From Frankia casuarinae (GTDB taxonomy: Bacteria > Actinomycetota > Actinomycetes > Frankiales > Frankiaceae): a DNA stretch of 64,000 bases. The stretch covers positions 1,550,001 through 1,614,000 of the forward strand of contig NC_007777.1 of assembly GCF_000013345.1 (NCBI RefSeq), written 5' to 3'. This document shows, in pieces, positions 29,055 to 38,230 of this stretch; the first letter of the stretch is position 1, and every line of letters begins with the position of its first letter. The notes beneath the pieces were generated by a model that ran no database searches, had not been told where the DNA came from, and worked only from the letters and a program-made list of their open reading frames with translations. A program made the position numbers and the translations under genes.

Positions 29055-30437
29055 TCAGATGCCGGCAAGACGCCTGGCCGAGGGCCGCAGATACACGAAC
29101 CAGGTCACCACGAAGCACAGCGCGTAGAAGGCGATGAAGGAGATGTACGCCGCGTTGCCGGTCCGGTAGCTCAGGAACGACTGCCGGAAGGCCAGGTTCA
29201 CCAGCACCCCGCCGAACGCGCCGATCGCGCCGGCCAGGCCGATGAGGGCTCCGGACAGCCGCCGGGCCGAGTGCTGCGCCGCGACCGGGTCGCCACCGGC
29301 GTCGATGCTGGCCTGGGCCTTCGCCCGGAAGATCGCCGGGATCATCTTGTACGTCGACCCGTTCCCGACGCCACTGAAGACGAACAGCGCGATGAACCCG
29401 ACCAGGAACAGAGGAAGCGACTCCGTCAGCGAGGCGACGAGCACGATCGCGGCCGCGGCCGCCATCGCCACGAAGTTGACGAAGGTGACCTTCGCTCCGC
29501 CGACGCGGTCCGCCAGGATGCCGCCGGCCGGGCGGATCAGCGAGCCGAGCAGCGGACCGAGGAAGGTCAGGTAGGCGGCCTTGATCGGGGTGCTGAACTG
29601 GTCGTGGAACTGCACCTGGAGCACCTGGCCGAACGCGAAGCCGAACCCGATGAACGACCCGAACGTGCCGATGTAGAGCAGCGATATCACCCAGGTGTGA
29701 CCGTCACGGGCGACGTCGCGCATCGCCCCCCGGTCGTTCTTCGCGCTCGACAGGTTGTCCATGAACAGCGCCGCGCCGAGCGTCACCAGGACGATCAGCG
29801 GGATGTAGACGGCAAGGACGACCCGGGGGTGGTCCTTGCCGGCGGTGGCGAGGACGAGCAGGCCGACAAGCTGGATCGCGGCCACCCCCAGGTTTCCGCC
29901 GCCGGCGTTCAGCCCCAGGGCCCAGCCCTTCAGCCGCTCCGGGTAGTAAGCGTTGATGTTGGTCATCGAGGAGGCGAAGTTACCGCCTCCGACCCCCGCG
30001 ACCGCGGCGACGATCAGCAGGGTGGGGTAGGAGACGCCGGGGGAGAGAACGACGGCCGCGAGGATCGTCGGCACGAGGAGCAACGCCGCGCTGAAGATGG
30101 TCCAGTTACGCCCCCCGAACCGGGCGACGGCGAAGGTGTAGGGGATCCGCAGCGCACTGCCGACGAGCGCGGGCAGCGAGGTCAACAGGAACTTGCCGGC
30201 CGGGTCGATGTGGTAGGCCGGTCCGAGGAACAGGACCGTCACCGCCCACAGCGACCAGATCGAGAACCCGATGTGCTCGGCCAGGATCGAGAAGATCAGG
30301 TTTCGGCGGGCGATGCGGGAACCGCCGTTGTTCCAGAAGGTGCGGTCCTCGGGCCGCCAGTCGTCGATCCAGTGGCCGCGTCGGGACGGACCGGTCACGG
30401 TGCCGGTAGTCGGGACGCCTTCCAGCGTGGCGCTCAT
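29055..30437 (-). CDS. narK: NarK-family nitrate/nitrite transporter (MFS)
   Basis: 460 residues, ATG at 30437 with GGAGG eight bases upstream. Twelve hydrophobic helices; the nitrate-porter signatures AGVGGGNFASSMTNINAYYP and GWALGLNAGGGN are present in helix 5, with conserved arginines. It moves nitrate in or nitrite out across the membrane. No nitrate reductase gene is adjacent, so assimilatory versus respiratory use cannot be told. The 200-base upstream region holds GTCAC and GTAAC on the minus strand exactly 22 bases apart, the period of a GlnR box. Confidence 0.92.
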   Translation of the reverse strand: MSATLEGVPTTGTVTGPSRRGHWIDDWRPEDRTFWNNGGSRIARRNLIFSILAEHIGFSIWSLWAVTVLFLGPAYHIDPAGKFLLTSLPALVGSALRIPYTFAVARFGGRNWTIFSAALLLVPTILAAVVLSPGVSYPTLLIVAAVAGVGGGNFASSMTNINAYYPERLKGWALGLNAGGGNLGVAAIQLVGLLVLATAGKDHPRVVLAVYIPLIVLVTLGAALFMDNLSSAKNDRGAMRDVARDGHTWVISLLYIGTFGSFIGFGFAFGQVLQVQFHDQFSTPIKAAYLTFLGPLLGSLIRPAGGILADRVGGAKVTFVNFVAMAAAAAIVLVASLTESLPLFLVGFIALFVFSGVGNGSTYKMIPAIFRAKAQASIDAGGDPVAAQHSARRLSGALIGLAGAIGAFGGVLVNLAFRQSFLSYRTGNAAYISFIAFYALCFVVTWFVYLRPSARRLAGI

Positions 30438-30485
30438 AGATGATCCTCCGAGGTGCGGGTGATGCCACGACGGTAGGAACGCGCC

Positions 30486-30512
30486 GTTACGTGGCGCGGC
30501 GTCGGCTGTGAC
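30486..30512 (-). promoter_or_regulatory. Possible partial GlnR-type operator upstream of narK
   Basis: Reading the minus strand, GTCAC (30512-30508) and GTAAC (30490-30486) are spaced 22 bases start to start, as in the GTnAC-n6-GAAAC-n6-GTnAC pattern. The GAAAC half-sites are not conserved. It lies 49 bases upstream of the narK start. Confidence 0.3.
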
Positions 30513-30640
30513 ACTCTCTGAGACATCCGCTCACCTGGGTGGGGACCCAACGGTGAGACCTCGGGCGCACCGGCCGTCGGGCCGTCGGCGGACCCGCCGG
30601 GAGGGCTGGGCGAGGCGTGGGTGGCCCGGCGGTCGACCGG

Positions 30641-31159
30641 TCAGTCGATCCGGCGTAGCTGCTCGCGGTAGTGCTTGCCGTTCGCCACGTAGATCGCGGC
30701 CCCGGCGGCGAGGGCACCCGGGGCGACGGAGTCCGGCAGGATCTTCGCCGGCACGCCGAGCGCCCTCGCGCCCGGCGGCACGACCGTGCCGCCCACGACG
30801 ACCGCGCCCGCGCCGACCAGCGCGCCCCGGCCGATCCGGACCCGGTGGAGTACCACCGAACCGGAACCGACCAGGGCGCCGTCCTCGACGACACAACCCT
30901 CCAGGTGAGCCAGATGCCCGACGGTGCAGTCGTCGCCCACTACCGTGGTGAGCTCCTCGGTGGCGTGGATCACCGTGCCGTCCTGGATGGACGTGCGGGC
31001 ACCGATCTCGATCGTCCCGTAGTCGCCACGCAGCACCGCGCCCGGCCACACCGTGGACTCGGGCCCGATCGTCACCGTGCCGATGACCGTCGCGTCCGGA
31101 TGGACGTAGGCCGTGGGATCGATGGTGGGGACGGCGTCCCCCAGGGCGTACACGGCCAT
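30641..31159 (-). CDS. Gamma-carbonic anhydrase-like left-handed beta-helix protein
   Basis: 172 residues, ATG at 31159 with GGGAGG six bases upstream. Hexapeptide repeats run throughout ([26 protein letters not shown] and onward). Zinc ligand candidates are H65 (VIHA), H82 and H85 (GHLAHLEGC). In Cam-type enzymes the pattern is GHxAxxHGC; here the third histidine position is Glu87 and a histidine sits two residues earlier, so catalytic activity is uncertain. It resembles the PaaY/CaiE/YrdA group. It may bind a metal without hydrating CO2. Same strand as narK but separated by 203 bases. Confidence 0.85.
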   Translation of the reverse strand: MAVYALGDAVPTIDPTAYVHPDATVIGTVTIGPESTVWPGAVLRGDYGTIEIGARTSIQDGTVIHATEELTTVVGDDCTVGHLAHLEGCVVEDGALVGSGSVVLHRVRIGRGALVGAGAVVVGGTVVPPGARALGVPAKILPDSVAPGALAAGAAIYVANGKHYREQLRRID

Positions 31160-31285
31160 CCGAGCCTCCCGCTGATCGCGACGCCGCCGATCCGGACGGC
31201 GCACCGGTTGATCCCATCGTGCCTGGAAAGGAGCAGCCGGGTACCCCGGAGAGCGGCTCGTGGTCGGTGCTCGTCGGTCACGCGT

Positions 31286-31612
31286 TCAGTCCTCGGATGC
31301 CGTCCACTCCTCGGAGAAGGAGGTCTTCGGGTGGAGCATGCCGGGCGGCGGTGAACCCGTCGCCCGGGCCCATCCGCGCGCGGCCGCGCGCTCGGCCGCC
31401 AACCGGCCGATCCCGATCGCGAGACCCGAGATCGCCGCCCAGGCGACGGCCTCCGTCCAGGCGGTGTCCGGGTCCGCCGGGTTGGCCGGCGGGTCGGACT
31501 TGCGTACCTTGCGGTACAGGGCGTTCACGACTCGGCTCGCGGCCATGCCCGCGAGCGCGGTCGCCCCTCCGCCGACGATCTTCCATCCCAGCTTTGACGC
31601 TGCTTTCGCCAC
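31286..31612 (-). CDS. DUF4235 family membrane protein
   Basis: 108 residues from GTG at 31612, with GAGAGG about seven bases upstream. [22 protein letters not shown] and the following region form a hydrophobic segment, then [22 protein letters not shown] and a second helix ([14 protein letters not shown]). This matches DUF4235, a small actinobacterial membrane protein of unknown function. The C-terminus is polar ([15 protein letters not shown]). Divergent from dut across 248 bases. Confidence 0.8.
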   Translation of the reverse strand: MAKAASKLGWKIVGGGATALAGMAASRVVNALYRKVRKSDPPANPADPDTAWTEAVAWAAISGLAIGIGRLAAERAAARGWARATGSPPPGMLHPKTSFSEEWTASED

Positions 31613-31860
31613 CCCACACCTCTCGTTCCTCGGCGAGGACCATGTCGGTCCGCCCGCCCCCTGCTTACCCCGACCGGCCTGCTTGGCCCCTCGGATCGTC
31701 TTGGCCTCTCGGATCATCTGCTATCCGATCACGCCGGGATACGCCCGCCGGAGTCCGGGGCTTGCTGCGGCCCGTCGGACCGGCAGGCCGATGGCGGGAC
31801 GAGGGCCATGGCCTAGCGTGGGGGTCACGCCCGGACCGGGCACCCTCGACCAGGAGAGCC

Positions 31861-32451
31861 ATGACCGCCACCGATCCGACGACGCCCACCGCCCCGCCCA
31901 CCGCCCCGCCTCCCGCGTCCGCGGTGCCACTCGCCGTGCAGCCCGCGCCCGCCGTACCGGGTCGGGTGGAGATCCTCGTCCGCCGGTCGGACCGCGAGCT
32001 GGCGCTGCCGGCGTACGCCCAGCCGTCGGACGCGGGGGCGGACCTGGTGACGGCCCAGGACGTGACGCTCGGCCCGGGGGAGCGGGCGACGGTCGGAACC
32101 GGTCTGAGCATCGCCCTGCCGGCCGGGTACGCGGCGTTCGTCCATCCGCGCAGTGGCCTGGCCGCGCGGCACGGCCTGTCCGTGGTCAACGCCCCGGGAA
32201 CGGTGGACGCCGGTTACCGTGGAGAAATCAAAGTCGTTCTGATCAATACCGACCGATCTGACACGATCATCCTGCATCGGGGCGACCGGATCGCCCAGCT
32301 GGTCGTGCAGCGCGTGGAGCACGCCGTGTTCCGGGAGGTCGATGAGCTGCCGGCCTCGGTGCGCGGAAGCGGCGGGTTCGGCTCCACGGGGGGTTTCGGG
32401 TCCGCCGGGGGGGCAGGAAAGGAGACCACCGGTGTTCGGACGAGGACGTAG
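31861..32451 (+). CDS. dut: dUTP diphosphatase
   Basis: 196 residues, ATG with CAGGAG six bases upstream. All five trimeric dUTPase motifs are present: SDAGADL (56-62), [11 protein letters not shown] (96-106), [14 protein letters not shown] (110-123) with the catalytic Asp116, GDRIAQLVV (141-149) and [10 protein letters not shown] (168-177). It hydrolyses dUTP to dUMP and pyrophosphate, limiting uracil in DNA. An N-terminal Thr/Pro/Ala-rich extension of about 33 residues is not part of the fold. Its 3' end overlaps the DUF3710 gene by 20 bases. Confidence 0.96.
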   Translation: MTATDPTTPTAPPTAPPPASAVPLAVQPAPAVPGRVEILVRRSDRELALPAYAQPSDAGADLVTAQDVTLGPGERATVGTGLSIALPAGYAAFVHPRSGLAARHGLSVVNAPGTVDAGYRGEIKVVLINTDRSDTIILHRGDRIAQLVVQRVEHAVFREVDELPASVRGSGGFGSTGGFGSAGGAGKETTGVRTRT

Positions 32452-33145
32452 GGAGTTCGACCGTCGCGGGGCCTCCGAGATGGACGTCCCCGAGAAGGTC
32501 ACCTCGCGGGGCTCGTCGGAGCCCGATGGTCCCTACGACATCGCGCAGGCACCCGATGACGACGTGCATCGCCTCGATCTCGGGTCGTTGCGGATTCCGG
32601 CGCTCGACGGCATGCAGGTGCAGTTCCAGGTCGAGGAGTCGACCGGCAAGCCGCTGACGGTGCTGGTGACCGACGGGCGCAGCGCGATGGAGCTCTCCGT
32701 CTTCGCGGCGCCGAAGAGCCGGGGCCTGTGGGACGAGGTGCGGGCCGAGATCCTGGAGACCATTCAGGGGGGCGGTGGGTCGGAGGCGGACGGTCGCTAC
32801 GGCCCCGAACTGCGGATGAGCTTGCCGACCGGGCGGCCGGGCGAGACCGTGCCGGGCCGGATGATCGGTGTGGACGGTCCGCGCTGGTTTCTGCGGGCGG
32901 TGGTGACTGGCGCGGCCGGACAGGATCCGGCGGCCGGCCCCCTCCTGGACGCCGCGTTGCGCAATCTGATCATTTCTCGTGGTGACGGCGCGATGCCGGT
33001 GCGGGATCCGTTGCCCCTGAGGCTGCCTAAAGAGATCACCGATCACCCCGATCACCCCGATGGTTCCGGCGGACCGGTCGCCTCGGCGACCAGCGGACGG
33101 CCCGAGATGCCCGTGCGCGGTGCGCGTATAGCCGAGATCCGCTGA
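32432..33145 (+). CDS. DUF3710 domain protein
   Basis: 237 residues from GTG at 32432 with AAAGGAG about eight bases upstream, overlapping the end of dut. [11 protein letters not shown] at the start and [20 protein letters not shown] mark DUF3710, a conserved actinobacterial protein of unknown function regularly found after dut. No membrane segments and no catalytic motif visible. A Pro/Asp-rich tail ([11 protein letters not shown]) ends it. Function unknown; co-translation with dut is the strongest clue. Confidence 0.85.
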   Translation: MFGRGRREFDRRGASEMDVPEKVTSRGSSEPDGPYDIAQAPDDDVHRLDLGSLRIPALDGMQVQFQVEESTGKPLTVLVTDGRSAMELSVFAAPKSRGLWDEVRAEILETIQGGGGSEADGRYGPELRMSLPTGRPGETVPGRMIGVDGPRWFLRAVVTGAAGQDPAAGPLLDAALRNLIISRGDGAMPVRDPLPLRLPKEITDHPDHPDGSGGPVASATSGRPEMPVRGARIAEIR

Positions 33146-33147
33146 CC

Positions 33148-33374
33148 GCCCTGTGCCCGGGGTCCCCGCATTGCGCCGAAGGCGCCCGATGGTTCTCCCA
33201 GGAGGGTCACCGGAGGTGATTCGACGGAGACCCCGTACGGCGCCCTGTGCCCGGGGTCCCCGCATTGCGCCGAAGGCGCCCGATGGTTCTCCCAGGAGGG
33301 TCACCGGAGGTGATTCGACGGAGACCCCGTACGGCGCCCTGTGCCCGGGGTCCCCGCATTGCGCCGAAGGCGCC
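33148..33374 (+). repeat. 94-bp direct repeat, 2.4 copies
   Basis: Copies at 33148-33241 and 33242-33335, then a 39-base partial copy at 33336-33374. They appear identical over the shared length. The unit contains GCGCC-GAA-GGCGC and ends in a GGAGGTGATTCGACGG segment. It fills most of the 348-base gap between DUF3710 and the OB-fold gene. No gene is seen in the gap. Confidence 0.9.
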
Positions 33375-33382
33375 ATGCGGGG
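33352..33382 (+). terminator. Long hairpin ending the 94-bp repeat block
   Basis: CCCCGCAT pairs with ATGCGGGG and, after one T/C mismatch, GCGCC pairs with GGCGC over a GAA loop. The full outer stem exists only at the last partial repeat, where ATGCGGGG replaces the repeat continuation. Probably a transcription terminator or attenuator before the OB-fold gene. Confidence 0.6.
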
Positions 33383-33493
33383 CGGGCACATTGAGTACCG
33401 GTCATGCGTTGCATGAGACGTGTTGAACGTGCTGGACGTGCTCGAGCCGCAGTTGCTTGCGCCGAGTCGCCGGCGAGCCGGATCGGAGGAGCC

Positions 33494-33880
33494 GTGGGCG
33501 AGTCACGCGGCTGGTTGGGGCGCAAGCTCCACAGACTGACAGCAGGGACGAGCGAGCTCGACGCCGAGGACCTCCAGGCGGCCTCGGCGGCGGCGGGTGC
33601 CGCCCCGATGAGCGGCTGTCGTGACCGGGACGAGATCTGCGTCGCGGGTACCATCCAGGCCGTGACGGTACGTGCGCGGTCGGGTGCACCGGCCCTGGAG
33701 GTCGACATCTACGACGGTAGCGGCACCGTCACGTTGGTCTTCCTCGGCCGCCGGGACATCCCGGGCCTGCGGGCTGGCGCGTCGGTCAAGGCCTCCGGGC
33801 GCGTTACCGTGCAGGAGAACCGTCCGATCATCTTCAACCCGCGTTACGAACTACTCCCCGTTCCGTCGGCGAGCGCCTAG
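33494..33880 (+). CDS. OB-fold nucleic-acid-binding domain protein
   Basis: 128 residues from GTG at 33494, preceded by GGAGGA with about four-base spacing. WLGRKLHRLTAGTSELDAEDL at the N-terminus is followed by an OB fold: ICVAGTIQAVTVRAR, ALEVDIYDGSGTVTLVFLGRR, VKASGRVTVQENRPIIFNPRYEL. Related actinobacterial proteins lie in the same dut-DUF3159 neighbourhood. The fold is like the RecG/tRNA-anticodon OB type, so nucleic-acid binding is inferred. A longer in-frame extension to 33404 has no ribosome site. Confidence 0.82.
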   Translation: MGESRGWLGRKLHRLTAGTSELDAEDLQAASAAAGAAPMSGCRDRDEICVAGTIQAVTVRARSGAPALEVDIYDGSGTVTLVFLGRRDIPGLRAGASVKASGRVTVQENRPIIFNPRYELLPVPSASA

Positions 33881-33920
33881 GTCGGCGGGTCCGCCCAACC
33901 CGACGGGATCCCAACCAGAC

Positions 33921-34631
33921 ATGCCACGTACGCCATCTCCCGACACGCCGCCGATGACGATGTCCGAGGCCATCGGCGGCCCACGGGGGATCATCGACAG
34001 CTCCGTGCCCACCGTGGCGTTCGTGACGGTGAACGCCGAGGCCGGACTGACCGCCGGCATCGCGGTCGCCATTGCCACGGCGGCCGCTCTGCTGGCGCTG
34101 CGCATCGTGCGCCGTGAGCCGACCCAGCAGACCTTCTCGGGGTTGTTCGCCGTGGCGGTCGCCGCATTCGTGGCCTCTCGTACCGGGAATGCGAAGGGGT
34201 TCTTCCTGCCCAGCATCGCGAAGAACGCGCTCTGGGGGGTGGTGGCCCTGCTGTCGATCGTCCTGCGCCGGCCGGTGGCGGGGTATCTCATGGCCGGTCT
34301 GGACAGCCGCTATGCGAGCTGGCAGCGGGTACCCTGCCAGCGGCGGGCCGCGGTGTGGGCGACGGTGGTCTGGATCGCTGTGTTCGGTGTGCGGTTCGTC
34401 GTGCAGGGGGTGCTCTACCTCGCCGACCAGCCCGGCTGGCTGGCCGCGGCCAACATCGCCCTGGGACTTCCGCTGTTCGGTGTCGCGGTGTTGGCCAGCT
34501 TCGCCATCGTCCGCCGGATCGCACCGCTGCCCCCCGCCGCCACCGACTCGACGGTCGTGGCCGGCGAGGTGCTGGCCGAGGACGCCCCGCGCGGCGAGCC
34601 CCCGCGCGGCGAGCGGCGGCCTGCCGGCTGA
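33921..34631 (+). CDS. DUF3159 family membrane protein
   Basis: 236 residues, ATG 40 bases after the OB-fold gene. MSEAIGGPRGIIDSSVPTVAF is the typical DUF3159 start, followed by about six hydrophobic helices and motifs GFFLPSIAKNA and PVAGYLMAGLD. Function unknown; it is conserved in actinobacteria beside trkA genes. The C-terminal tail has a PRGEP/PRGER duplication. It is convergent with the first trkA gene. Confidence 0.85.
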   Translation: MPRTPSPDTPPMTMSEAIGGPRGIIDSSVPTVAFVTVNAEAGLTAGIAVAIATAAALLALRIVRREPTQQTFSGLFAVAVAAFVASRTGNAKGFFLPSIAKNALWGVVALLSIVLRRPVAGYLMAGLDSRYASWQRVPCQRRAAVWATVVWIAVFGVRFVVQGVLYLADQPGWLAAANIALGLPLFGVAVLASFAIVRRIAPLPPAATDSTVVAGEVLAEDAPRGEPPRGERRPAG

Positions 34632-34660
34632 CCGCCTCCGCATCGCCAGCCTGTCGCGCG

Positions 34661-35356
34661 TCAGCCCGGCGCGCCCGCGCCTGCCGGCGCCTGACCGAGC
34701 AGCACAGCGAGCTTCTCCTCGGCCTCGGCATTTGTCGTGACCGCGAGAATCTCGTCGCCGTCTTCCAACGTGGCGTCGGGCGAGGGAACGACCGCCCGTC
34801 CGTCACGCAGGATCACCACCAAGGCGCTGTCCGCCGGCAGGGTGATCTCGCTGAGCCGCTGGCCGATCACCGGCGCGTTCTCGGCCAGCGTCAGCTCGAC
34901 GAGGGATGCATCGCTCTGCCGGAACCGCATCAGCTGGACGAGGTCGCCGACGCTGACGGCCTCCTCGACCAGAGCCGTGATTAGGCGCGGCGCGGACACC
35001 GCCACGTCCACCCCCCACGACTCGGTGAACAGCCACTCGTTCTTGGGATGGTTGACCCGCGCCACTACCCGGGGCACGCCGAACTCGGTCTTCGCGAGCA
35101 ACGAGACGACGAGGTTCACCTTGTCGTCCCCGGTGGCGGCCACCAGGACGGTGTACTCATTCAGCCCGGCCGCGTCGAGTTGGGACAGCTCGCAGGCGTC
35201 CGCGAGCAGCCACCGGGCCTCCGGTAGCGCGTCGGTCCGGATCTTCTGCGGATCCCGCTCGATGATGAGCACCTCGGAGCCGTTCTCCAGCAGTTCGGCG
35301 GCGATGGACCGGCCGACCTTGCCCGCCCCCGCGATCACCACCCGGCGCACGCTCAT
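34661..35356 (-). CDS. TrkA-family K+ uptake regulatory protein (CeoC-like)
   Basis: 231 residues. RCK/TrkA-N Rossmann domain with GAGKVG at 10-15 and IIERDP after beta-2, then a TrkA-C domain (VELTLAENAPVIGQRLSEI). It binds NAD(H) or nucleotide and gates a K+ transporter at the membrane. The second trkA gene, 66 bases upstream on the same strand, and the KimA-like transporter reading away from them make a K+ uptake module. No TrkH/TrkG channel gene is nearby. Confidence 0.9.
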   Translation of the reverse strand: MSVRRVVIAGAGKVGRSIAAELLENGSEVLIIERDPQKIRTDALPEARWLLADACELSQLDAAGLNEYTVLVAATGDDKVNLVVSLLAKTEFGVPRVVARVNHPKNEWLFTESWGVDVAVSAPRLITALVEEAVSVGDLVQLMRFRQSDASLVELTLAENAPVIGQRLSEITLPADSALVVILRDGRAVVPSPDATLEDGDEILAVTTNAEAEEKLAVLLGQAPAGAGAPG

Positions 35357-35380
35357 CGCTTCTCCTCTTCGCGCGGCATC

Positions 35381-35430
35381 GTCTACCCGGATCTACCCGG
35401 ATCTGCCCAGATCTGCCCGGATCTACCCGG
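35381..35430 (+). repeat. 10-bp tandem array, five copies, between the trkA genes
   Basis: Five units of (A/G)TCTACCCGG with minor substitutions (ATCTGCCCAG, ATCTGCCCGG). The last copy overlaps the TAG stop of the upstream trkA gene at 35423-35425. Confidence 0.8.
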
Positions 35431-36094
35431 AGTCCTTGCCGTCCGGCCCGGTGCGCAGCACCGTGTCCGCCTCGGAGGCGTGCGCCTTCGTCACCGCCAC
35501 GTGCACCACGTCACCGTCCTGGACGAGGGTGCGGGCATCGGGCAGGACACCCTCGCCGAACCGGGTCACGCAGGCCACCCGTACCCCGGCGGACTCCTCC
35601 AACTCCCGGATCCGGCGGCCCACCCAGGCGGGTCCGGGTGGGATAGCGGCCAGCAGCACCGAGCCCGACGGGTCGGACCACTGCGGCGTGACAGCGTCGG
35701 GTAGGAGCCGGTCGAGGATCTGGTCCCGGGTCCAGCGCACCGTGGCGACGGTGGGGATACCGAGCCGCTCGTAGACCTCGGCCCGGCGGGGATCGTAGAT
35801 CCGCGCGACGACCCGCTCGACCCCGAACATCTCGCGGGCCACCCGGGCGGCGATGATGTTCGAATTGTCCCCGCTGGAGACGGCGGCGAACGCGGCGGCC
35901 TGCTCGATGCCCGCCTCGATGAGGGTGTCGCGGTCGAAGCCCATCCCGGTGACCCGCAGACCGGTAAAATCCTGCGGTAGCCGCCCAAACGCGGCGGGGT
36001 TCTGGTCGATGATTGCCACTGAGTGGCCGAACCGTTCGACGCTGCGGGCAAGCGCGGAGCCGACTCGGCCGCAGCCGAGGATCACGACGTGCAC
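35423..36094 (-). CDS. TrkA-family K+ uptake regulatory protein (CeoB-like)
   Basis: 223 residues from GTG at 36094 (VHVVILGCGRVGSALA). Nucleotide-binding GCGRVG at 8-13 and IIDQNP; TrkA-C domain after about residue 135 with VLLAAIPPGPAWVGRRIREL. It partners the adjacent TrkA protein. The open frame continues upstream, but family members begin at this point. No strong ribosome site, so a leaderless or weak start is likely. Divergent from the KimA-like gene by 129 bases, which hold two short hairpins (CTCCG-GATA-CGGAG and GTGTG-CCACGT-CACAC). Confidence 0.88.
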   Translation of the reverse strand: MHVVILGCGRVGSALARSVERFGHSVAIIDQNPAAFGRLPQDFTGLRVTGMGFDRDTLIEAGIEQAAAFAAVSSGDNSNIIAARVAREMFGVERVVARIYDPRRAEVYERLGIPTVATVRWTRDQILDRLLPDAVTPQWSDPSGSVLLAAIPPGPAWVGRRIRELEESAGVRVACVTRFGEGVLPDARTLVQDGDVVHVAVTKAHASEADTVLRTGPDGKDSG

Positions 36095-36223
36095 AAGGGT
36101 TGAGGGTAGTCCGATCCGGGCTGACCGGCGCAGGTCACGTGGCCGGATCTCCGGATACGGAGTATCTGTGTGCCACGTCACACTGATACTGAACTGCGTG
36201 GCTGGCGTCGGTAGCATCGCCGC

Positions 36224-38230
36224 GTGGCGCTCACGGACCGCCTCAAGCGCGGTTTCGTCGGTCGACCGATCGGGAGCGACCGGCTTGGGGAGACATTGCT
36301 CCCTAAACGCATCGCTTTGCCCGTCTTCGCGAGCGATGCCCTTTCCTCGGTGTCGTACGCGACCGAGGAGATCCTGCTTGTCCTGTCGCTGGGTGGGCTG
36401 GCCTTCTACCACATCTCGCCCTGGCTTGCTGGAGCCGTCGCCATCCTGATGCTGACGGTGGTGGCGTCCTACCGGCAGAACGTGCACGCCTACCCGAGCG
36501 GCGGCGGCGACTACGAGGTCGTCTCGGTCAACCTGGGCCCGCGGGCCGGCCTGCTGGTGGCCAGTTCCCTGCTGGTTGACTACGTCCTCACGGTCGCGGT
36601 GTCGGTGTCGGCCGGTGTCGCGAACCTGACGTCCGCTATCACCGGGCTCGCCGCGCACAAGGTGCTCCTCGCGGTCGTCATCGTCGTCCTACTGACGATA
36701 ATGAACCTGCGTGGGGTGCGCGAGTCCGGCACGGCGTTCGCCATCCCGACCTACGGCTTCGTGCTCGGCATCTTCGTAATGATCGTCACCGGGCTGGTCC
36801 AGGCGGCCGTCGGTCATCCGCCGCGGGCCGAGAGTGCTGGGTACCAGGTGGTCGCCGAGCGTGACTACGCGGGATTCGCCCTGGTGTTCCTGGTGTTGCG
36901 GGCGTTCGCCTCGGGATGCACGGCGCTCACCGGGGTCGAGGCGATCAGTAACGGGGTGCCCGCGTTCCGGAAGCCCAAGAGCCGCAACGCCGCGACCACC
37001 CTGCTGATGCTGGGGCTTATCGCAGTCACGATGTTCGGCGGCGTCACCGCGCTGGCTCTGATCTCCGACGTGCATGTCGCTGAGCACACCGGGGACCTGA
37101 TCGGCGCCAGTGGTGAGCAGCGGACCGTGATCGCCCAGGTCGCCGCCGCCGTCTTCGGGGACGGATCGCCCGGCTTCGGCTACATCGCCGTCGTCACCGC
37201 TCTCATCCTGATGCTGGCGGCGAACACCGCCTTCAACGGCTTCCCGGTGCTGGGTTCGATCCTCGCCCGCGACGGCTACCTGCCGCGTCAGCTATACACC
37301 CGCGGTGACCGACTGGCCTACTCCAACGGGATCGTGCTGCTCGCCGGCTTCGCGATCCTGCTGATCGTCGTGTTTGACGCGCAGGTCACCGCCCTGATCC
37401 AGCTCTACATCCTCGGGGTCTTCATCTCGTTCACCCTCAGCCAGACCGGGATGGTGCGGCACTGGGCACGCATCCTGCGCTCGGACGACCCGGCGGCGTC
37501 CGATCCGGCCGCCCGCCGGCGGATCCGCCGGTCTCAGGCGATCAACTTCTTCGGCGCCTGCCTCACCGGCACCGTGCTGATCCTCGTGCTGGTCACGAAG
37601 TTCACCCACGGTGCCTGGATCGTCTGTCTGGCTATCCCGATCATCTTTCTCGGGATGCGGGGGATCAGGGCTCACTACGACCGGGTCGCGGTCGAACTCA
37701 CCCCGGAACCCGGGCCGCCGACCCTGCCCTCCCGGATCCACGCCGTCGTCCTCGTCAGTAAGATCCATGCCCCGACACTGCGGGCCCTGGCCTACGCCAA
37801 GGCGTCGCGGCCGCACAGCCTCGTCGCGGTCACGGTCGCCGTCGACCAGGCGGAGGCCGATCGGCTCCGCAAGGCGTGGACGGAGCGGGGGATCACCGTC
37901 GATCTCGTGGTGCTGGCCTCCCCCTACCGGGAGGTGACCCGCCCGGTGCTGGACTACGTCGCCCGGATCAGGCGGGAGAGCCCCCGCGACGTCGTCGCCG
38001 TCTACGTCCCGGAGTACGTCGTCGGTCACTGGTGGGAGCATCTCCTGCACAACCAGAGCGCGCTGCGGCTCAAGGCCCGGCTGCTCTTCCAGCCCAGCGT
38101 CATGGTCACCAGCGTGCCCTGGCAGCTCGCCTCGTCCAGGCTGGCCGAGCAGCGGTTCGAACGAACCGGGGCGGGCGCGGTGCGACAGGGCCGGGCCACG
38201 CTTCCCGGCCCGTTGGAGCGGAAGCGGTGA
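36224..38230 (+). CDS. APC superfamily permease, KimA-like K+ importer
   Basis: 668 residues, GTG start. Twelve predicted helices in residues 40-475, starting with the conserved PVFASDALSSVSYATEE, then GGGDYEVVSVNLGP and the cytoplasmic C-terminal domain with HAVVLVSKIHAPTLRALAYA. KimA proteins bring in K+ with protons and are inhibited by c-di-AMP in Firmicutes and mycobacteria. Neighbouring trkA genes support K+ transport. Amino-acid transport is the alternative. Its stop overlaps the next start (GTGA, 38227-38230). Confidence 0.88.
   Translation: MALTDRLKRGFVGRPIGSDRLGETLLPKRIALPVFASDALSSVSYATEEILLVLSLGGLAFYHISPWLAGAVAILMLTVVASYRQNVHAYPSGGGDYEVVSVNLGPRAGLLVASSLLVDYVLTVAVSVSAGVANLTSAITGLAAHKVLLAVVIVVLLTIMNLRGVRESGTAFAIPTYGFVLGIFVMIVTGLVQAAVGHPPRAESAGYQVVAERDYAGFALVFLVLRAFASGCTALTGVEAISNGVPAFRKPKSRNAATTLLMLGLIAVTMFGGVTALALISDVHVAEHTGDLIGASGEQRTVIAQVAAAVFGDGSPGFGYIAVVTALILMLAANTAFNGFPVLGSILARDGYLPRQLYTRGDRLAYSNGIVLLAGFAILLIVVFDAQVTALIQLYILGVFISFTLSQTGMVRHWARILRSDDPAASDPAARRRIRRSQAINFFGACLTGTVLILVLVTKFTHGAWIVCLAIPIIFLGMRGIRAHYDRVAVELTPEPGPPTLPSRIHAVVLVSKIHAPTLRALAYAKASRPHSLVAVTVAVDQAEADRLRKAWTERGITVDLVVLASPYREVTRPVLDYVARIRRESPRDVVAVYVPEYVVGHWWEHLLHNQSALRLKARLLFQPSVMVTSVPWQLASSRLAEQRFERTGAGAVRQGRATLPGPLERKR

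Noticed and set aside
36095-36223. c-di-AMP (ydaO) riboswitch before the KimA-like gene
   Set aside because: Region is only 129 bases and lacks the conserved ydaO core; only two five-bp hairpins are present.
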